Origin: Amblyomma americanum
Taxonomy: Eukaryota > Arthropoda > Arachnida > Ixodida > Ixodidae
Direction of reading: 5' to 3'
DNA: 64,000 nucleotides
Assembly: GCF_052857255.1 (NCBI RefSeq)
Contig: NW_027526499.1
Span: 992,001-1,056,000, forward strand
The translations under genes and the position numbers were made by a program. The notes under the pieces are model-generated. The model saw only the letters and a program-made list of their open reading frames with translations. It was not told where the DNA came from and made no database searches. This document shows positions 1 through 12,600 of the stretch, piece by piece (positions within the stretch are counted from its first letter, which is position 1; each line of letters starts with the position of its first letter).

Positions 1-2550
1 CTCCGTGTCGGAGAAACGCCGTGTTGGAGGAACTCCGTCTTGGAGAATCTCCGTGTCGGAGAAACTCCATGTTGGAGAAACTCCGTGTTGGAGAAACTCC
101 GTGTCGGGGAAACTCCGTGTTGGAGAAACTCCGTGTTGGAGAAACTCCGTGTTGGAGAAAATCCTTGTTGGAGAAACTCCGTGCGATAGCAACACCGTGT
201 TGGAGAAACTCCGCGCTGGAGAATCTCCGTGATCGAAAAACTCCGTGTTGGAGGAACTCTGTGTTGGAGAAACTCAGTGTCGGAGAAACTCCGTGTCGGA
301 GAAACTCCGTGTTGGAGAAAGTCCTTGTTGGAGAAACTCCGTGTTGGAGAAACTCCGTGCTAGAGAAACTCCGTGTTTGAGACACTCCACGTTGGAGAAT
401 CTCCTTGTTGGAAAAACCTTGTTTGAGAAACTCCTTGTTGGAGAAACTCCGTGTTGGAGAAACTCCGTGCTGGGGAAACTTCGTGTTGGGGAAACGCCGT
501 GTTGGAGAAACTCCATGTTGGATAAACTCCGTGGCGGAGAAACTCCGTGTCGGAGAAACTCCGTGTTGGAGAAACTCCGTGTTGGAGAAACTGCGTGTTG
601 GAGAAACTGCGTGTTGGAGAAACTTCGTGTTGGAGAAACTCCGTGTTGGAGAAACTCCGTGCTAGAGAAACTCCGCGTTGGAGACACTCCACGTTGGAGA
701 ATCTCCTTGTTGGAAAAAACCTTGTTTGAGAAACTCCTTGTTGGAGAAACTCCGTGTTGGAGAAACTCCGTGCTGGGGAAACTTCGTGTTGGGGAAACGC
801 CGTGTTGGAAAAACTCCACGTTGGAGAAACTCCGTGTCGGAGAAACTTCGTGTTGGAGAAACTCTGTGTCGGAGAAACTCCGTGTCGGAGAAGCTCCGTG
901 TTGGAGAAACTCCGTGTCGGAGAAACTCAGTGTCGGAGAAACTCCGTGTCGGAGAAACTCCGTGTTGGAGAAAGTCCTTGTTGGAGAAACTCCGTGTTGG
1001 AGAAACTCCGTGTTTGAGAAACTCCGTGCTGGGGAAACTTCGTGTTGGGGTAACGCCGTGTTGTAGAAACTTCGTGTTGAAGAAACTCCGTGTTGGAGAA
1101 ACTCCGTGTTGGAGAAACTCCGTGTTAGAGAAACTCCATGTTGGAGAAAGTCCGTGTTGGAGAATGTCCGTGTTGGAGAAACTCCGTGTTGGAGAAACTC
1201 CGTGTTGCAGAAACTCCGTGTTTTAGAAACTCCGTGTGTGAGAAACTCCGTGTTGGAGAAACTCTGTGTTGGAGAGGCTCCGTGTTGGAGAAACTTCGTA
1301 TCGCAGAAACTCCGTGTTGTAGAAACTTCGTGTTGGCGAAACTCCTTGTTGAAGAAACTCCGTGTTGGAGAAACTTATTGTTAGATAAACTCCGTGTTGG
1401 AGAAACATCGTGCTGGAGAAACTCTGTGTCGGAGAAAATCTGTGTCGGAGAAACTCCGTGTCGGAGAAACTCCGTGTTGGAGAAAGTCCTTGTTGGAGAA
1501 ACTCCGTGTAGGAGAAACTCCGTGTTGGAGAAACTCCGTGCTGGGGAAACTTCGTGTTGGGGAAACGCCGTGTTGGAGAAACTCCGTGTCGGAGAAACTC
1601 CGTGTTGGAGAAACTCCGTGTTGGAGAAACTTCGTGTTGGAGAAACTTCGTGTTGGAGAAAATCCTTGTTGGAGAAACTCCGTGCTATAGCAACTCCGTG
1701 TTGTAGAAACTCCGCGCTGGAGAAACTCCGTGTTCGAAAAACTCCGTGTTGGAGGAACTCTGTGTTGGAGAAACTCCGCGCTGGAGAAACTTCGTGTTGG
1801 AGAAACTCCGCGTTGGAGAAACTCCGTGTTGGAGAAACTCCGTGTTGGAGAAACTCCGTGTCGGAGAAACTCCGTATTGGAGAAACTCCGTGTTGGAGAA
1901 ACTTTATGTTGGAGAAACTCCATGTCGAATAAACTTCGTATTGGAGAAACTCCGTGTTGGAGAAATTTTATGTTGTAGAAACTCCGTGTTGGAGAAACTC
2001 CATGTAGAAACTTCGTGTTGAAGAAACTCCGTGTTGGAGAAACTCCGTGTTGGAGAAACTCCGTGTTAGAGAAACTCCATGTTGGAGAAAGTCCGTGTTG
2101 GAGAATGTCCGTGTTGGAGAAACTCCGTGTTGGAGAAACTCCGTGTTGGAGAAACTTTATGTTGTAGAAACTCCGTGATGGAGAAACTCCATGTTGTAGA
2201 AACTCCGTGTTGAAGAAACTCAGTGTTGGAGAAACTCCGTGTCGGAGAAACTCAGTTGTTGGAGAAACTCCGTGTTGGAGAAACTCCGTGTTTTAGAAAC
2301 TCCGTGTTGGAGAAACTCCGTGTTGTAGAAACTGTGTCAGAGAAACTCCGTGTCGGAGAAACTCCGTGTTGGAGAAACTCCGTGTTGGAGAAACTCTGTG
2401 TCGGAGAAATTCCTTGTTGGAGAAACTCTGTGCTGGAGAAACTCCTTGTTGGAGAAACTCTGTGTTGGAGAAACTTATTGCTAGAGAAACTCCGTAATGG
2501 AGAAACTTCGTGCTGGAGAAACTTCGTGTTGTAGAAACTGTATCGGAGAA
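1..2550 (+). repeat. HOR block shared with 17,993-20,700 and 23,418-26,130
   Basis: The monomer-variant order matches these two later regions. The offset is 17,992 at position 1, 18,120 from about 1,100, and 18,152-18,155 from about 1,730. Shared diagnostic monomers include GGAGGAACTCCGTCTTGGAG near 30, the GTGTGTGAGAAAC monomer at about 1,235 and GAGAGGCTCCG near 1,275. The 128-bp offset step equals eight monomers lost from this copy near 1,065. A paralog of the second half also occurs at about 29,700-31,170. Confidence 0.85.
1683..1692. repeat. Palindromic variant monomer TGCTATAGCA (recurrent)
   Basis: The monomer core TGTTGGAGAA is replaced by TGCTATAGCA, a perfect 10-bp palindrome. It also occurs at 2,749-2,758, 3,609-3,618 and 6,335-6,344, and in most later HOR units, nearly always after AAAATCCTTGTTGGAGAAACTCC. 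A few copies read TGCGATAGCA (about 183, 18,175, 23,600, 45,988, 53,772, 61,802), which breaks the symmetry. Confidence 0.85.
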
Positions 2551-3576
2551 ACTCCGTGTTGGAGAAACTCCATGTCGGAGAAACTCCGTGTTGGAGGAAC
2601 TCCCTCTTGGAGAATCTCCGTGTCGGAGAAACTCCATGTTGGAGAAACTCCGTGTTGGAGAAACTCCGTGTCGGGGAAACTCCGTGTTGGAGAAACTCCG
2701 TGTTGGAGAAAGTCCGTGTTGGAGAAAATCCTTGTTGGAGAAACTCCGTGCTATAGCAACTCCGTGTTGGAGAAACTCTGCGCTGGTGAAACTCCGCGCT
2801 GGAGAAACTCCGTGTTGGAGAAACTCCTTGTTGGAGAAACTCTGTGTTGGAAAAACACCGTGTTGGAGAAACACCACGTTAGAGAAACTCCGTGTTGGAG
2901 AAAATCCCTGTTGGAGAAACTCCGTGCTAGAGAAACTCCGTGTTTGAGACACTCCACGTTGGAGAATCTCCTTGTTAGAAAAACCTTGTTTGAGAAACTC
3001 CTTGTTGGAGAAACTCCATGTTGGAGAAACTCCGTGCTGGGGAAACTTCGTGTTGGGGAAACGACGTGTTGGAGAAACTCCATGTTGGATAAACTCCGCG
3101 GCGGAGAAACTCCGTGTCGGAGAAACTCCGTGTTGGAGAAACTCCGTGTTGGAGAAACTCCGTGTTGGAGAAACTCCGTGTTGGAGAAACTTCGTGATGA
3201 AAAAACTCCGTGTTGGAGAAACTCCGTGCCAGAGAAACTCCGTGTTTGAGACACTCCACGTTGGAAAATCTCCTTGTTGGAAAAAACCTTGTTTGAGAAA
3301 CTCTGTGTTGGAGAAACACCACGTTAGAGAAACTCCGTGTTGGAGAAAATCCCTGTTGTAGAAACTTCATTTTAGAAAAACACTATGTCTTAGAAACTCC
3401 CTGTTTAATGAACTCCCTGTTGGAGAAAGTTCATGTTGGAGAAACTCCCTGTTGGAAACCTCTTTGTTGGAGAAACTCCCTGTTGCAGAAACTCTGTGTT
3501 GTAGAAACTCCGTGTTGTAGAAACTCCGTGTTGGAGAAACTCCGTGTTGGAGAAACTCCGTGTTGGAGAAACTTCG
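2497..3576 (+). repeat. HOR block starting at the TAATGGAG marker
   Basis: The block begins at the monomer pair reading TAATGGAGAAACTTCGTGCT, followed by GTTGTAGAAACTGTATCGG. That marker ATG recurs at 2,497, 5,157, 7,420, 11,133, 13,379, 16,119, 20,652, 21,528, 26,077, 31,135, 33,762, 35,802, 39,521, 40,330, 42,480, 48,432, 50,808 and 58,951. The block then carries the CTATAGC monomer (2,749), the AAAAACCTTGTTTGAG run near 2,980 and the degenerate block at 3,364. The copies at 7,420-8,500 and 13,379-14,460 appear nearly identical. Confidence 0.85.
3364..3498 (+). repeat. Degenerate satellite block (seven copies in window)
   Basis: This is the most diverged satellite stretch, running from ACTTCATTTTAGAAAAACAC through CTGTTTAATGAACTCC and TTGGAAACCTCTTTG to GTTGCAGAAACTCTGTG. 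It departs from the 16-bp register in places. Copies lie at 3,364-3,498, 8,287-8,421, 14,246-14,380, 26,928-27,062, 32,002-32,135 (small losses), 41,053-41,171 (lacks about one monomer) and 45,646-45,780. It is a useful landmark for phasing HOR units. Confidence 0.85.
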
Positions 3577-6500
3577 TGTTGGAGAAAATCCTTGTTGGAG
3601 AAACTCCGTGCTATAGCAACCCCGTGTTGGAGAAACTCCGCGCTGGAGAATCTCCGTGATCGAAAAACTCCGTGTTGGAGGAACTCTGTGTTGGAGAAAC
3701 TCAGTGTCGGAGAAACTCCGTGTCGGAGAAACTCCGTTTGGAGAAAGTCCTTGTTGGAGAATCTCCGTGTTGGAGAAACTCCGTGCTAGAGAAACTCCGT
3801 GTTTGAGACACTCCACGTTGGAGAATCTCCTTGTTGGAAAAACCTTGTTTGAGAAACTCCTTGTTGGACAAACTCCGTGTTGGAGAAACTTCGTGCTGGG
3901 GAAACTTCGTGTTGGGGAAACGCCGTGTTGGAGAAACTCCATGTTGGATAAACTCCGTGGCGGAGAAACTCCGTGTTGGAGAAACTCCGTGTTGGAGAAA
4001 CTCCGTGTTGGAGAAACTGCGTGTTGGAGAAACTTCGTGTTGGAGAAACTTCGTGTTGGAGAAACTCCGTGCTAGAGAAACTCCGCGTTGGAGACACTCC
4101 ACGTTGGAGAATCTCCTTGTTGGAAAAAACCTTGTTTGAGAAACTCCTTGTTGGAGAAACTCCGTGTTGGAGAAACTCCGTGCTGGGGAAACTTCGTGTT
4201 GGGGAAACGCCGTGTTGGAAAAATTCCACGTTGGAGAAACTCCGTGTCGGAGAAACTTCGTGTTGGAGAAACTCTGTGTCGGAGAAACTCTGTGTCGGAG
4301 AAACTCCGTGTTGGAGAAACTCCGTGTCGGAGAAACTCAGTGTCGGAGAAACTCCGTGTCGGAGAAACACCGTGTTGGAGAAAGTCCTTGTTGGAGAAAC
4401 TGCGTGTTGGAGAAACTCCGTGTTGGAGAAACTCCGTGCTGGGGAAACTTCGTGTTGGGGAAACGCCGTGTCGGAGAAACTCAGTGTCGGAGAAACTCCG
4501 TGTCGGAGAAACTCCGTGTTGGAGAAACTCCGTGTCGGAGAAACTCCGTATTGGAGAAACTACGTGTTGGAGAAACTCTATGTTGGAGAAACTCCATGTC
4601 GACGAAACTTCGTATTGGAGAAACTCCGTGTTGGAGAAACTTTATGTTGTAGAAACTCCGTGTTGGAGAAACTCCATGTTGTAGAAACTTCGTGTTGAAG
4701 AAACTCCGTGTTGGAGAAACTCCGTGTTGGAGAAACTCCGTGTTAGAGAAACTCCATGTTGGAGAAAGTCCGTGTTGGAGAATGTCCGTGTTGGAGAAAC
4801 TCCGTGTTGGAGAAACTCCGTGTTGGAGAAACTTTATGTTGTAGAAACTCCGTGATGGAGAAACTCCATGTTGTAGAAACTCCGTGTTGAAGAAACTCCG
4901 TGTTGGAGAAACTCCGTGTTGGAGAAACTCCGTGTTGGAGAAACTCCGTGTTTTAGAAACTCCGTGTTGGAGAAACTCCGTGTTGTAGAAACTGTGTCAG
5001 AGAAACTCCGTGTCGGAGAAACTCCGTGTTGGAGAAACTCCGTGTTGGAGAAACTCTGTGTCGGAGAAATTCCTTGTTGGAGAAACTCTGTGCTGGAGAA
5101 ACTCCTTGTTGGAGAAACTCTGTGTTGGAGAAACTTATTGCTAGAGAAACTCCGTAATGGAGAAACTTCGTGCTGGAGAAACTTCGTGTTGTAGAAACTG
5201 TATCGGAGAAACTCCGTGTTGGAGAAACTCCATGTCGGAGAAACTCCGTGTTGGAGGAACTCCCTCTTGGAGAATCTCCGTGTCGGAGAAACTCCATGTT
5301 GGAGAAACTCCGTGTTGGAGAAACTCCGTGTCGGGGAAACTCCGTGTTGGAGAAAATCCTTGTTGGAGAAACTCTGTGTTGGAGAAACTCCGTGTTGGAG
5401 AAACACCACGTTAGAGAAACTCCGTGTTGGAGAAACTCCGTGCTAGAGAAACTCCGCGTTGGAGACACTCCACGTTGGAGAATCTCCTTGTTGGAAAAAA
5501 CCTTGTTTGAGAAACTCCTTGTTGGAGAAACTCCGTGTTGGAGAAACTCCGTGTTGGAGAAACTCCGTGCTGGGGAAACTTCGTGTTGAGGAAACGACGT
5601 GTTGGAGAAACTCCATGTTGGATAAACTCCGTGGCGGAGAAACTCCGTGTCGGAGAAACTCCGTGTTGGAGAAACTCCGTGTTGGAGAAACTCCGTGTTG
5701 GAGAAACTCCGTGTTGGAGAAACTTCGTGTTGGAAAAACTCCGTGTTGGAGAAACTCCGTGCTAGAGAAACTCCGTGTTTGAGACACTCCACGTTGGAGA
5801 ATCTCCTTGTTGGAAAAAACCTTCTTTGAGAAACTCCTTGTTGGAGAAACTCCGCGTTGGAGAAACTCCGTGCTGGGGAAACTTCGTGTTGGGGAAACGC
5901 CGTGTTGGAGAAACTCCACGTTGGAGAAACTCCGTGTCGGAGAAACTCCGTGTCGGAGAAACTCCGTGTTGGAGAAACTCCGTGTCGGAGAAACTCCGTG
6001 TTGGAGAAACTCCGTGTCGGAGAAACTCCGTGTTGGAGAAACTCCGTGTCGGAGAAACTCAGTGTCGGAGAAACTCCGTGTCGGAGAAACTCCGTGTTGG
6101 AGAAAGCCCTTGTTGAAGAAACTCCGCGTTGGAGAAACTCCGTGTTGGAGAAACTCCGTGCTGGGGAAACTTCGTGTTGGGGTAACGCCGTGTTGGAGAA
6201 ACTCCATGTTGGAGAAACTCCGTGTCGGAGAAACTCCGTGTTGAAGAAACCCCGTGTTGGAGAAACTCCGTGTTGGAGAAACTCCGTGTTGGAGAAACTT
6301 CGTGTTGGAGAAAATCCTTGTTGGAGAAACTCCGTGCTATAGCAACTCCGTGTTAGAGAAACTCCACGCTGGAGAAACTCCGTGTTCGAAAAACTCCGTG
6401 TTGGAGAAACTTCGTGCTGGAGAAACTCTGTGTCGGAGAAACTCTGTGTCGATAAAGTCTGTGTCGGAGAAACTCCGTGTTGGAGAAAATCCGTGTTGGA

Positions 6501-9500
6501 GAAACTCCGTGTCGGAGAAACACCGTGTCGGAGAAACTCTGTGTCGGAGAAAGTCTGTGGCGGAGAAACTCCGTGTTGGAGAAACTCCGTGTTGGAGAAA
6601 CTCCGTGTCGGAGAGACTCCGTGTCGGAGAAACTCCGTGTTGGAGAAACTTATTGTTAGATAAACTCCGTGTTGGAGAAACTTCGTGCTGGAGAAACTCT
6701 GTGTCGGAGAAACTCTGTGTCGGAGAAACTCCGTGTTGGAGAAACTCCGTGTTGGAGAAACTCCGTGTCGGAGAAACTCCGTGTCGGAGAAACTCCGTGT
6801 CGGAGGAACTACGTGTTGGAGAAACTCAGTGTTAGAGAAACGATATGTTGTAGAAACTTCGTGTTGGAGAAACTCCGTGTTGTAGAAGCTTCGTGTTGGC
6901 AAAACTCCATGTTGTAGAAACTTCGTGTTGGAGAAACTCTGTGTTGGAGAAAATTATTGTTAGAGAAACTCCGTGATGGAGAAACTTCGTGCTGGAGAAA
7001 CTTCGTGTTGTAGAAACTGTGTCGGAGAAACTCCGTGTTGGAGAAACTCCGTGTCGGAGAAACTCCGTGTCGGAGAAACGCCGTGTTGGAGGAACTCCGT
7101 CTTGGAGAATCTCCGTGTCGGAGAAACTCCATGTTGGAGAAACTCCGTGTTGGAGAAACTCCGTGTCGGGGAAACTCCGTGTTGGAGAAACTCCGTGTTG
7201 GAGAAACTCCGTGTTTTAGAAACTCCGTGTTGGAGAAACTCCGTGTTGTAGAAACTGTGTCAGAGAAACTCCGTGTCGGAGAAACTCCGTGTTGGAGAAA
7301 CTCCGTGTTGGAGAAACTCTGTGTCGGAGAAATTCCTTGTTGGAGAAACTCTGTGCTGGAGAAACTCCTTGTTGGAGAAACTCTGTGTTGGAGAAACTTA
7401 TTGCTAGAGAAACTCCGTAATGGAGAAACTTCGTGCTGGAGAAACTTCGTGTTGTAGAAACTGTATCGGAGAAACTCCGTGTTGGAGAAACTCCATGTCG
7501 GAGAAACTCCGTGTTGGAGGAACTCCCTCTTGGAGAATCTCCGTGTCGGAGAAACTCCATGTTGGAGAAACTCCGTGTTGGAGAAACTCCGTGTCGGGGA
7601 AACTCCGTGTTGGAGAAACTCCGTGTTGGAGAAAGTCCGTGTTGGAGAAAATCCTTGTTGGAGAAACTCCGTGCTATAGCAACTCCGTGTTGGAGAAACT
7701 CTGCGCTGGAGAAACTCCGCGCTGGAGAAACTCCGTGTTGGAGAAACTCCTTGTTGGAGAAACTCTGTGTTGGAGAAACTCCGTGTTGGAGAAACACCAC
7801 GTTAGAGAAACTCCGTGTTGGAGAAAATCCCTGTTGGAGAAACTCCGTGCTAGAGAAACTCCGTGTTTGAGACACTCCACGTTGGAGAATCTCCTTGTTA
7901 GAAAAACCTTGTTTGAGAAACTCCTTGTTGGAGAAACTCCATGGTGGAGAAACTCCGTGCTGGGGAAACTTCGTGTTGGGGAAACGACGTGTTGGAGAAA
8001 CTCCATGTTGGATAAACTCCGCGGCGGAGAAACTCCGTGTCGGAGAAACTCCGTGTTGGAGAAACTCCGTGTTGGAGAAACTCCGTGTTGGAGAAACTCC
8101 GTGTTGGAGAAACTTCGTGATGAAAAAACTCCGTGTTGGAGAAACTCCGTGCCAGAGAAACTCCGTGTTTGAGACACTCCACGTTGGAAAATCTCCTTGT
8201 TGGAAAAAACCTTGTTTGAGAAACTCTGTGTTGGAGAAACACCACGTTAGAGAAACTCCGTGTTGGAGAAAATCCCTGTTGTAGAAACTTCATTTTAGAA
8301 AAACACTATGTCTTAGAAACTCCCTGTTTAATGAACTCCCTGTTGGAGAAAGTTCATGTTGGAGAAACTCCCTGTTGGAAACCTCTTTGTTGGAGAAACT
8401 CCCTGTTGCAGAAACTCTGTGTTGTAGAAACTCCGTGTTGTAGAAACTCCGTGTTGGAGAAACTCCGTGTTGGAGAAACTCCGTGTTGGAGAAACTCCGT
8501 GTTGGAGAAACTTCGTGTTGGAGAAAATCCTTGTTGGAGAAACTCCTTGCTATAGCAACCCCGTGTTGGAGAAACTCCGCGCTGGAGAATCTCCGTGATC
8601 GAAAAACTCCGTGTTGGAGGAACTCTGTGTTGGAGAAACTCAGTGTCGGAGAAACTCCGTGTCGGAGAAACTCCGTTTGGAGAAAGTCCTTGTTGGAGAA
8701 TCTCCGTGTTGGAGAAACTCCGTGCTAGAGAAACTCCGTGTTTGAGACACTCCACGTTGGAGAATCTCCTTGTTGGAAAAACCTTGTTTGAGAAACTCCT
8801 TGTTGGACAAACTCCGTGTTGGAGAAACTTCATGCTGGGGAAACTTCGTGTTGGGGGAAACGCCGTGTTGGAGAAACTCCATGTTGGATAAACTCCGTGG
8901 CGGAGAAACTCCGTGTCGGAGAAACTCCGTGTTGGAGAAACTCCGTGTTGGAGAAACTCCGTGTTGGAGAAACTGCGTGTTGGAGAAACTTCGTGTTGGA
9001 GAAACTTCGTGTTGGAGAAACTCCGTGCTAGAGAAACTCCGCGTTGGAGACACTCCACGTTGGAGAATCTCCTTGTTGGAAAAAACCTTGTTTGAGAAAC
9101 TCCTTGTTGGAGAAACTCCGTGCTGGAGAAACTCCGTGCTGGGGAAACTTCGTGTTGGGGAAACGCCGTGTTGGAAAAATTCCACGTTGGAGAAACTCCG
9201 TGTCGGAGAAACTTCGTGTTGGAGAAACTCTGTGTCGGAGAAACTCTGTGTCGGAGAAACTCCGTGTTGGAGAAACTCCGTGTCGGAGAAACTCAGTGTC
9301 GGAGAAACTCCGTGTCGGAGAAACTCCGTGTTGGAGAAAGTCCTTGTTGGAGAAACTCCGTGTTGGAGAAACTCCGTGTTGGAGAAACTCCGTGCTGGGG
9401 AAACTTCGTGTTGGGGAAACGCCGTGTAGGAAAAATTCCACGTTGGAGAAACTCCGTGTCGGAGAAACTTTGTGTTGGAGAAACTCTGTGTCGGAGAAAC

Positions 9501-9626
9501 TCTGTGTCGGAGAAACTCCGTGTTGGAGAAACTCCGTGTCGGAGAAACTCAGTGTCGGAGAAACTCCGTGTCGGAGAAACTCCGTGTTGGAGAAACTCCG
9601 TGTCGGAGAAACTCCGTATTGGAGAA
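3577..9626 (+). repeat. ~6.05-kb HOR unit, copy 1
   Basis: This unit pairs with 9,665-15,584. The offset is 6,088 up to about 4,449, then 5,960. It rises to 5,976 near 4,930 (one extra monomer in copy 2), falls to 5,975 at about 5,255 (1-bp deletion in copy 2), returns to 5,959 near 5,700, and becomes 5,958 after an extra G in copy 1 near 8,855. About 128 bp at 4,450-4,577 is absent from copy 2. The borders are where the variant order stops matching, give or take about one monomer. Confidence 0.88.
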
Positions 9627-9664
9627 ACTCCGTGTCGGAGAAACTCCGTGTTGGAGAAAGTCCT

Positions 9665-12600
9665 TGTTGGAGAAAATCCTTGTTGGAGAAACTCCGTGCT
9701 ATAGCAACCCCGTGTTGGAGAAACTCCGCGCTGGAGAATCTCCGTGATCGAAAAACTCCGTGTTGGAGGAACTCTGTGTTGGAGAAACTCAGTGTCGGAG
9801 AAACTCCGTGTCGGAGAAACTCCGTTTGGAGAAAGTCCTTGTTGGAGAATCTCCGTGTTGGAGAAACTCCGTGCTAGAGAAACTCCGTGTTTGAGACACT
9901 CCACGTTGGAGAATCTCCTTGTTGGAAAAACCTTGTTTGAGAAACTCCTTGTTGGACAAACTCCGTGTTGGAGAAACTTCGTGCTGGGGAAACTTCGTGT
10001 TGGGGAAACGCCGTGTTGGAGAAACTCCATGTTGGATAAACTCCGTGGCGGAGAAACTCCGTGTTGGAGAAACTCCGTGTTGGAGAAACTCCGTGTTGGA
10101 GAAACTGCGTGTTGGAGAAACTTCGTGTTGGAGAAACTTCGTGTTGGAGAAACTCCGTGCTAGAGAAACTCCGCGTTGGAGACACTCCACGTTGGAGAAT
10201 CTCCTTGTTGGAAAAAACCTTGTTTGAGAAACTCCTTGTTGGAGAAACTCCGTGTTGGAGAAACTCCGTGCTGGGGAAACTTCGTGTTGGGGAAACGCCG
10301 TGTTGGAAAAATTCCACGTTGGAGAAACTCCGTGTCGGAGAAACTTCGTGTTGGAGAAACTCTGTGTCGGAGAAACTCTGTGTCGGAGAAACTCCGTGTT
10401 GGAGAAACTCCGTGTCGGAGAAACTCAGTGTCGGAGAAACTCCGTGTCGGAGAAACTCCGTGTTGGAGAAAGTCCTTGTTGGAGAAACTCCGTGTTGGAG
10501 AAACTCCGTGTTGGAGAAACTCCGTGCTGGGGAAACTCTATGTTGGAGAAACTCCATGTCGACGAAACTTCGTATTGGAGAAACTCCGTGTTGGAGAAAC
10601 TTTATGTTGTAGAAACTCCGTGTTGGAGAAACTCCATGTTGTAGAAACTTCGTGTTGAAGAAACTCCGTGTTGGAGAAACTCCGTGTTGGAGAAACTCCG
10701 TGTTAGAGAAACTCCATGTTGGAGAAAGTCCGTGTTGGAGAATGTCCGTGTTGGAGAAACTCCGTGTTGGAGAAACTCCGTGTTGGAGAAACTTTATGTT
10801 GTAGAAACTCCGTGATGGAGAAACTCCATGTTGTAGAAACTCCGTGTTGAAGAAACTCCGTGTTGGAGAAACTCCGTGTCGGAGAAACTCCGTGTTGGAG
10901 AAACTCCGTGTTGGAGAAACTCCGTGTTTTAGAAACTCCGTGTTGGAGAAACTCCGTGTTGTAGAAACTGTGTCAGAGAAACTCCGTGTCGGAGAAACTC
11001 CGTGTTGGAGAAACTCCGTGTTGGAGAAACTCTGTGTCGGAGAAATTCCTTGTTGGAGAAACTCTGTGCTGGAGAAACTCCTTGTTGGAGAAACTCTGTG
11101 TTGGAGAAACTTATTGCTAGAGAAACTCCGTAATGGAGAAACTTCGTGCTGGAGAAACTTCGTGTTGTAGAAACTGTATCGGAGAAACTCCGTGTTGGAG
11201 AAACTCCATGTCGGAGAAACTCCGTGTTGGAGGAACTCCCTTTGGAGAATCTCCGTGTCGGAGAAACTCCATGTTGGAGAAACTCCGTGTTGGAGAAACT
11301 CCGTGTCGGGGAAACTCCGTGTTGGAGAAAATCCTTGTTGGAGAAACTCTGTGTTGGAGAAACTCCGTGTTGGAGAAACACCACGTTAGAGAAACTCCGT
11401 GTTGGAGAAACTCCGTGCTAGAGAAACTCCGCGTTGGAGACACTCCACGTTGGAGAATCTCCTTGTTGGAAAAAACCTTGTTTGAGAAACTCCTTGTTGG
11501 AGAAACTCCGTGTTGGAGAAACTCCGTGTTGGAGAAACTCCGTGCTGGGGAAACTTCGTGTTGAGGAAACGACGTGTTGGAGAAACTCCATGTTGGATAA
11601 ACTCCGTGGCGGAGAAACTCCGTGTCGGAGAAACTCCGTGTTGGAGAAACTCCGTGTTGGAGAAACTCCGTGTTGGAGAAACTTCGTGTTGGAAAAACTC
11701 CGTGTTGGAGAAACTCCGTGCTAGAGAAACTCCGTGTTTGAGACACTCCACGTTGGAGAATCTCCTTGTTGGAAAAAACCTTCTTTGAGAAACTCCTTGT
11801 TGGAGAAACTCCGCGTTGGAGAAACTCCGTGCTGGGGAAACTTCGTGTTGGGGAAACGCCGTGTTGGAGAAACTCCACGTTGGAGAAACTCCGTGTCGGA
11901 GAAACTCCGTGTCGGAGAAACTCCGTGTTGGAGAAACTCCGTGTCGGAGAAACTCCGTGTTGGAGAAACTCCGTGTCGGAGAAACTCCGTGTTGGAGAAA
12001 CTCCGTGTCGGAGAAACTCAGTGTCGGAGAAACTCCGTGTCGGAGAAACTCCGTGTTGGAGAAAGCCCTTGTTGAAGGAACTCCGCGTTGGAGAAACTCC
12101 GTGTTGGAGAAACTCCGTGCTGGGGAAACTTCGTGTTGGGGTAACGCCGTGTTGGAGAAACTCCATGTTGGAGAAACTCCGTGTCGGAGAAACTCCGTGT
12201 TGAAGAAACCCCGTGTTGGAGAAACTCCGTGTTGGAGAAACTCCGTGTTGGAGAAACTTCGTGTTGGAGAAAATCCTTGTTGGAGAAACTCCGTGCTATA
12301 GCAACTCCGTGTTGGAGAAACTCCACGCTGGAGAAACTCCGTGTTCGAAAAACTCCGTGTTGGAGAAACTTCGTGCTGGAGAAACTCTGTGTCGGAGAAA
12401 CTCTGTGTCGATAAAGTCTGTGTCGGAGAAACTCCGTGTTGGAGAAAATCCGTGTTGGAGAAACTCCGTGTCGGAGAAACACCGTGTCGGAGAAACTCTG
12501 TGTCGGAGAAAGTCTGTGGCGGAGAAACTCCGTGTTGGAGAAACTCCGTGTTGGAGAAACTCCGTGTCGGAGAGACTCCGTGTCGGAGAAACTCCGTGTT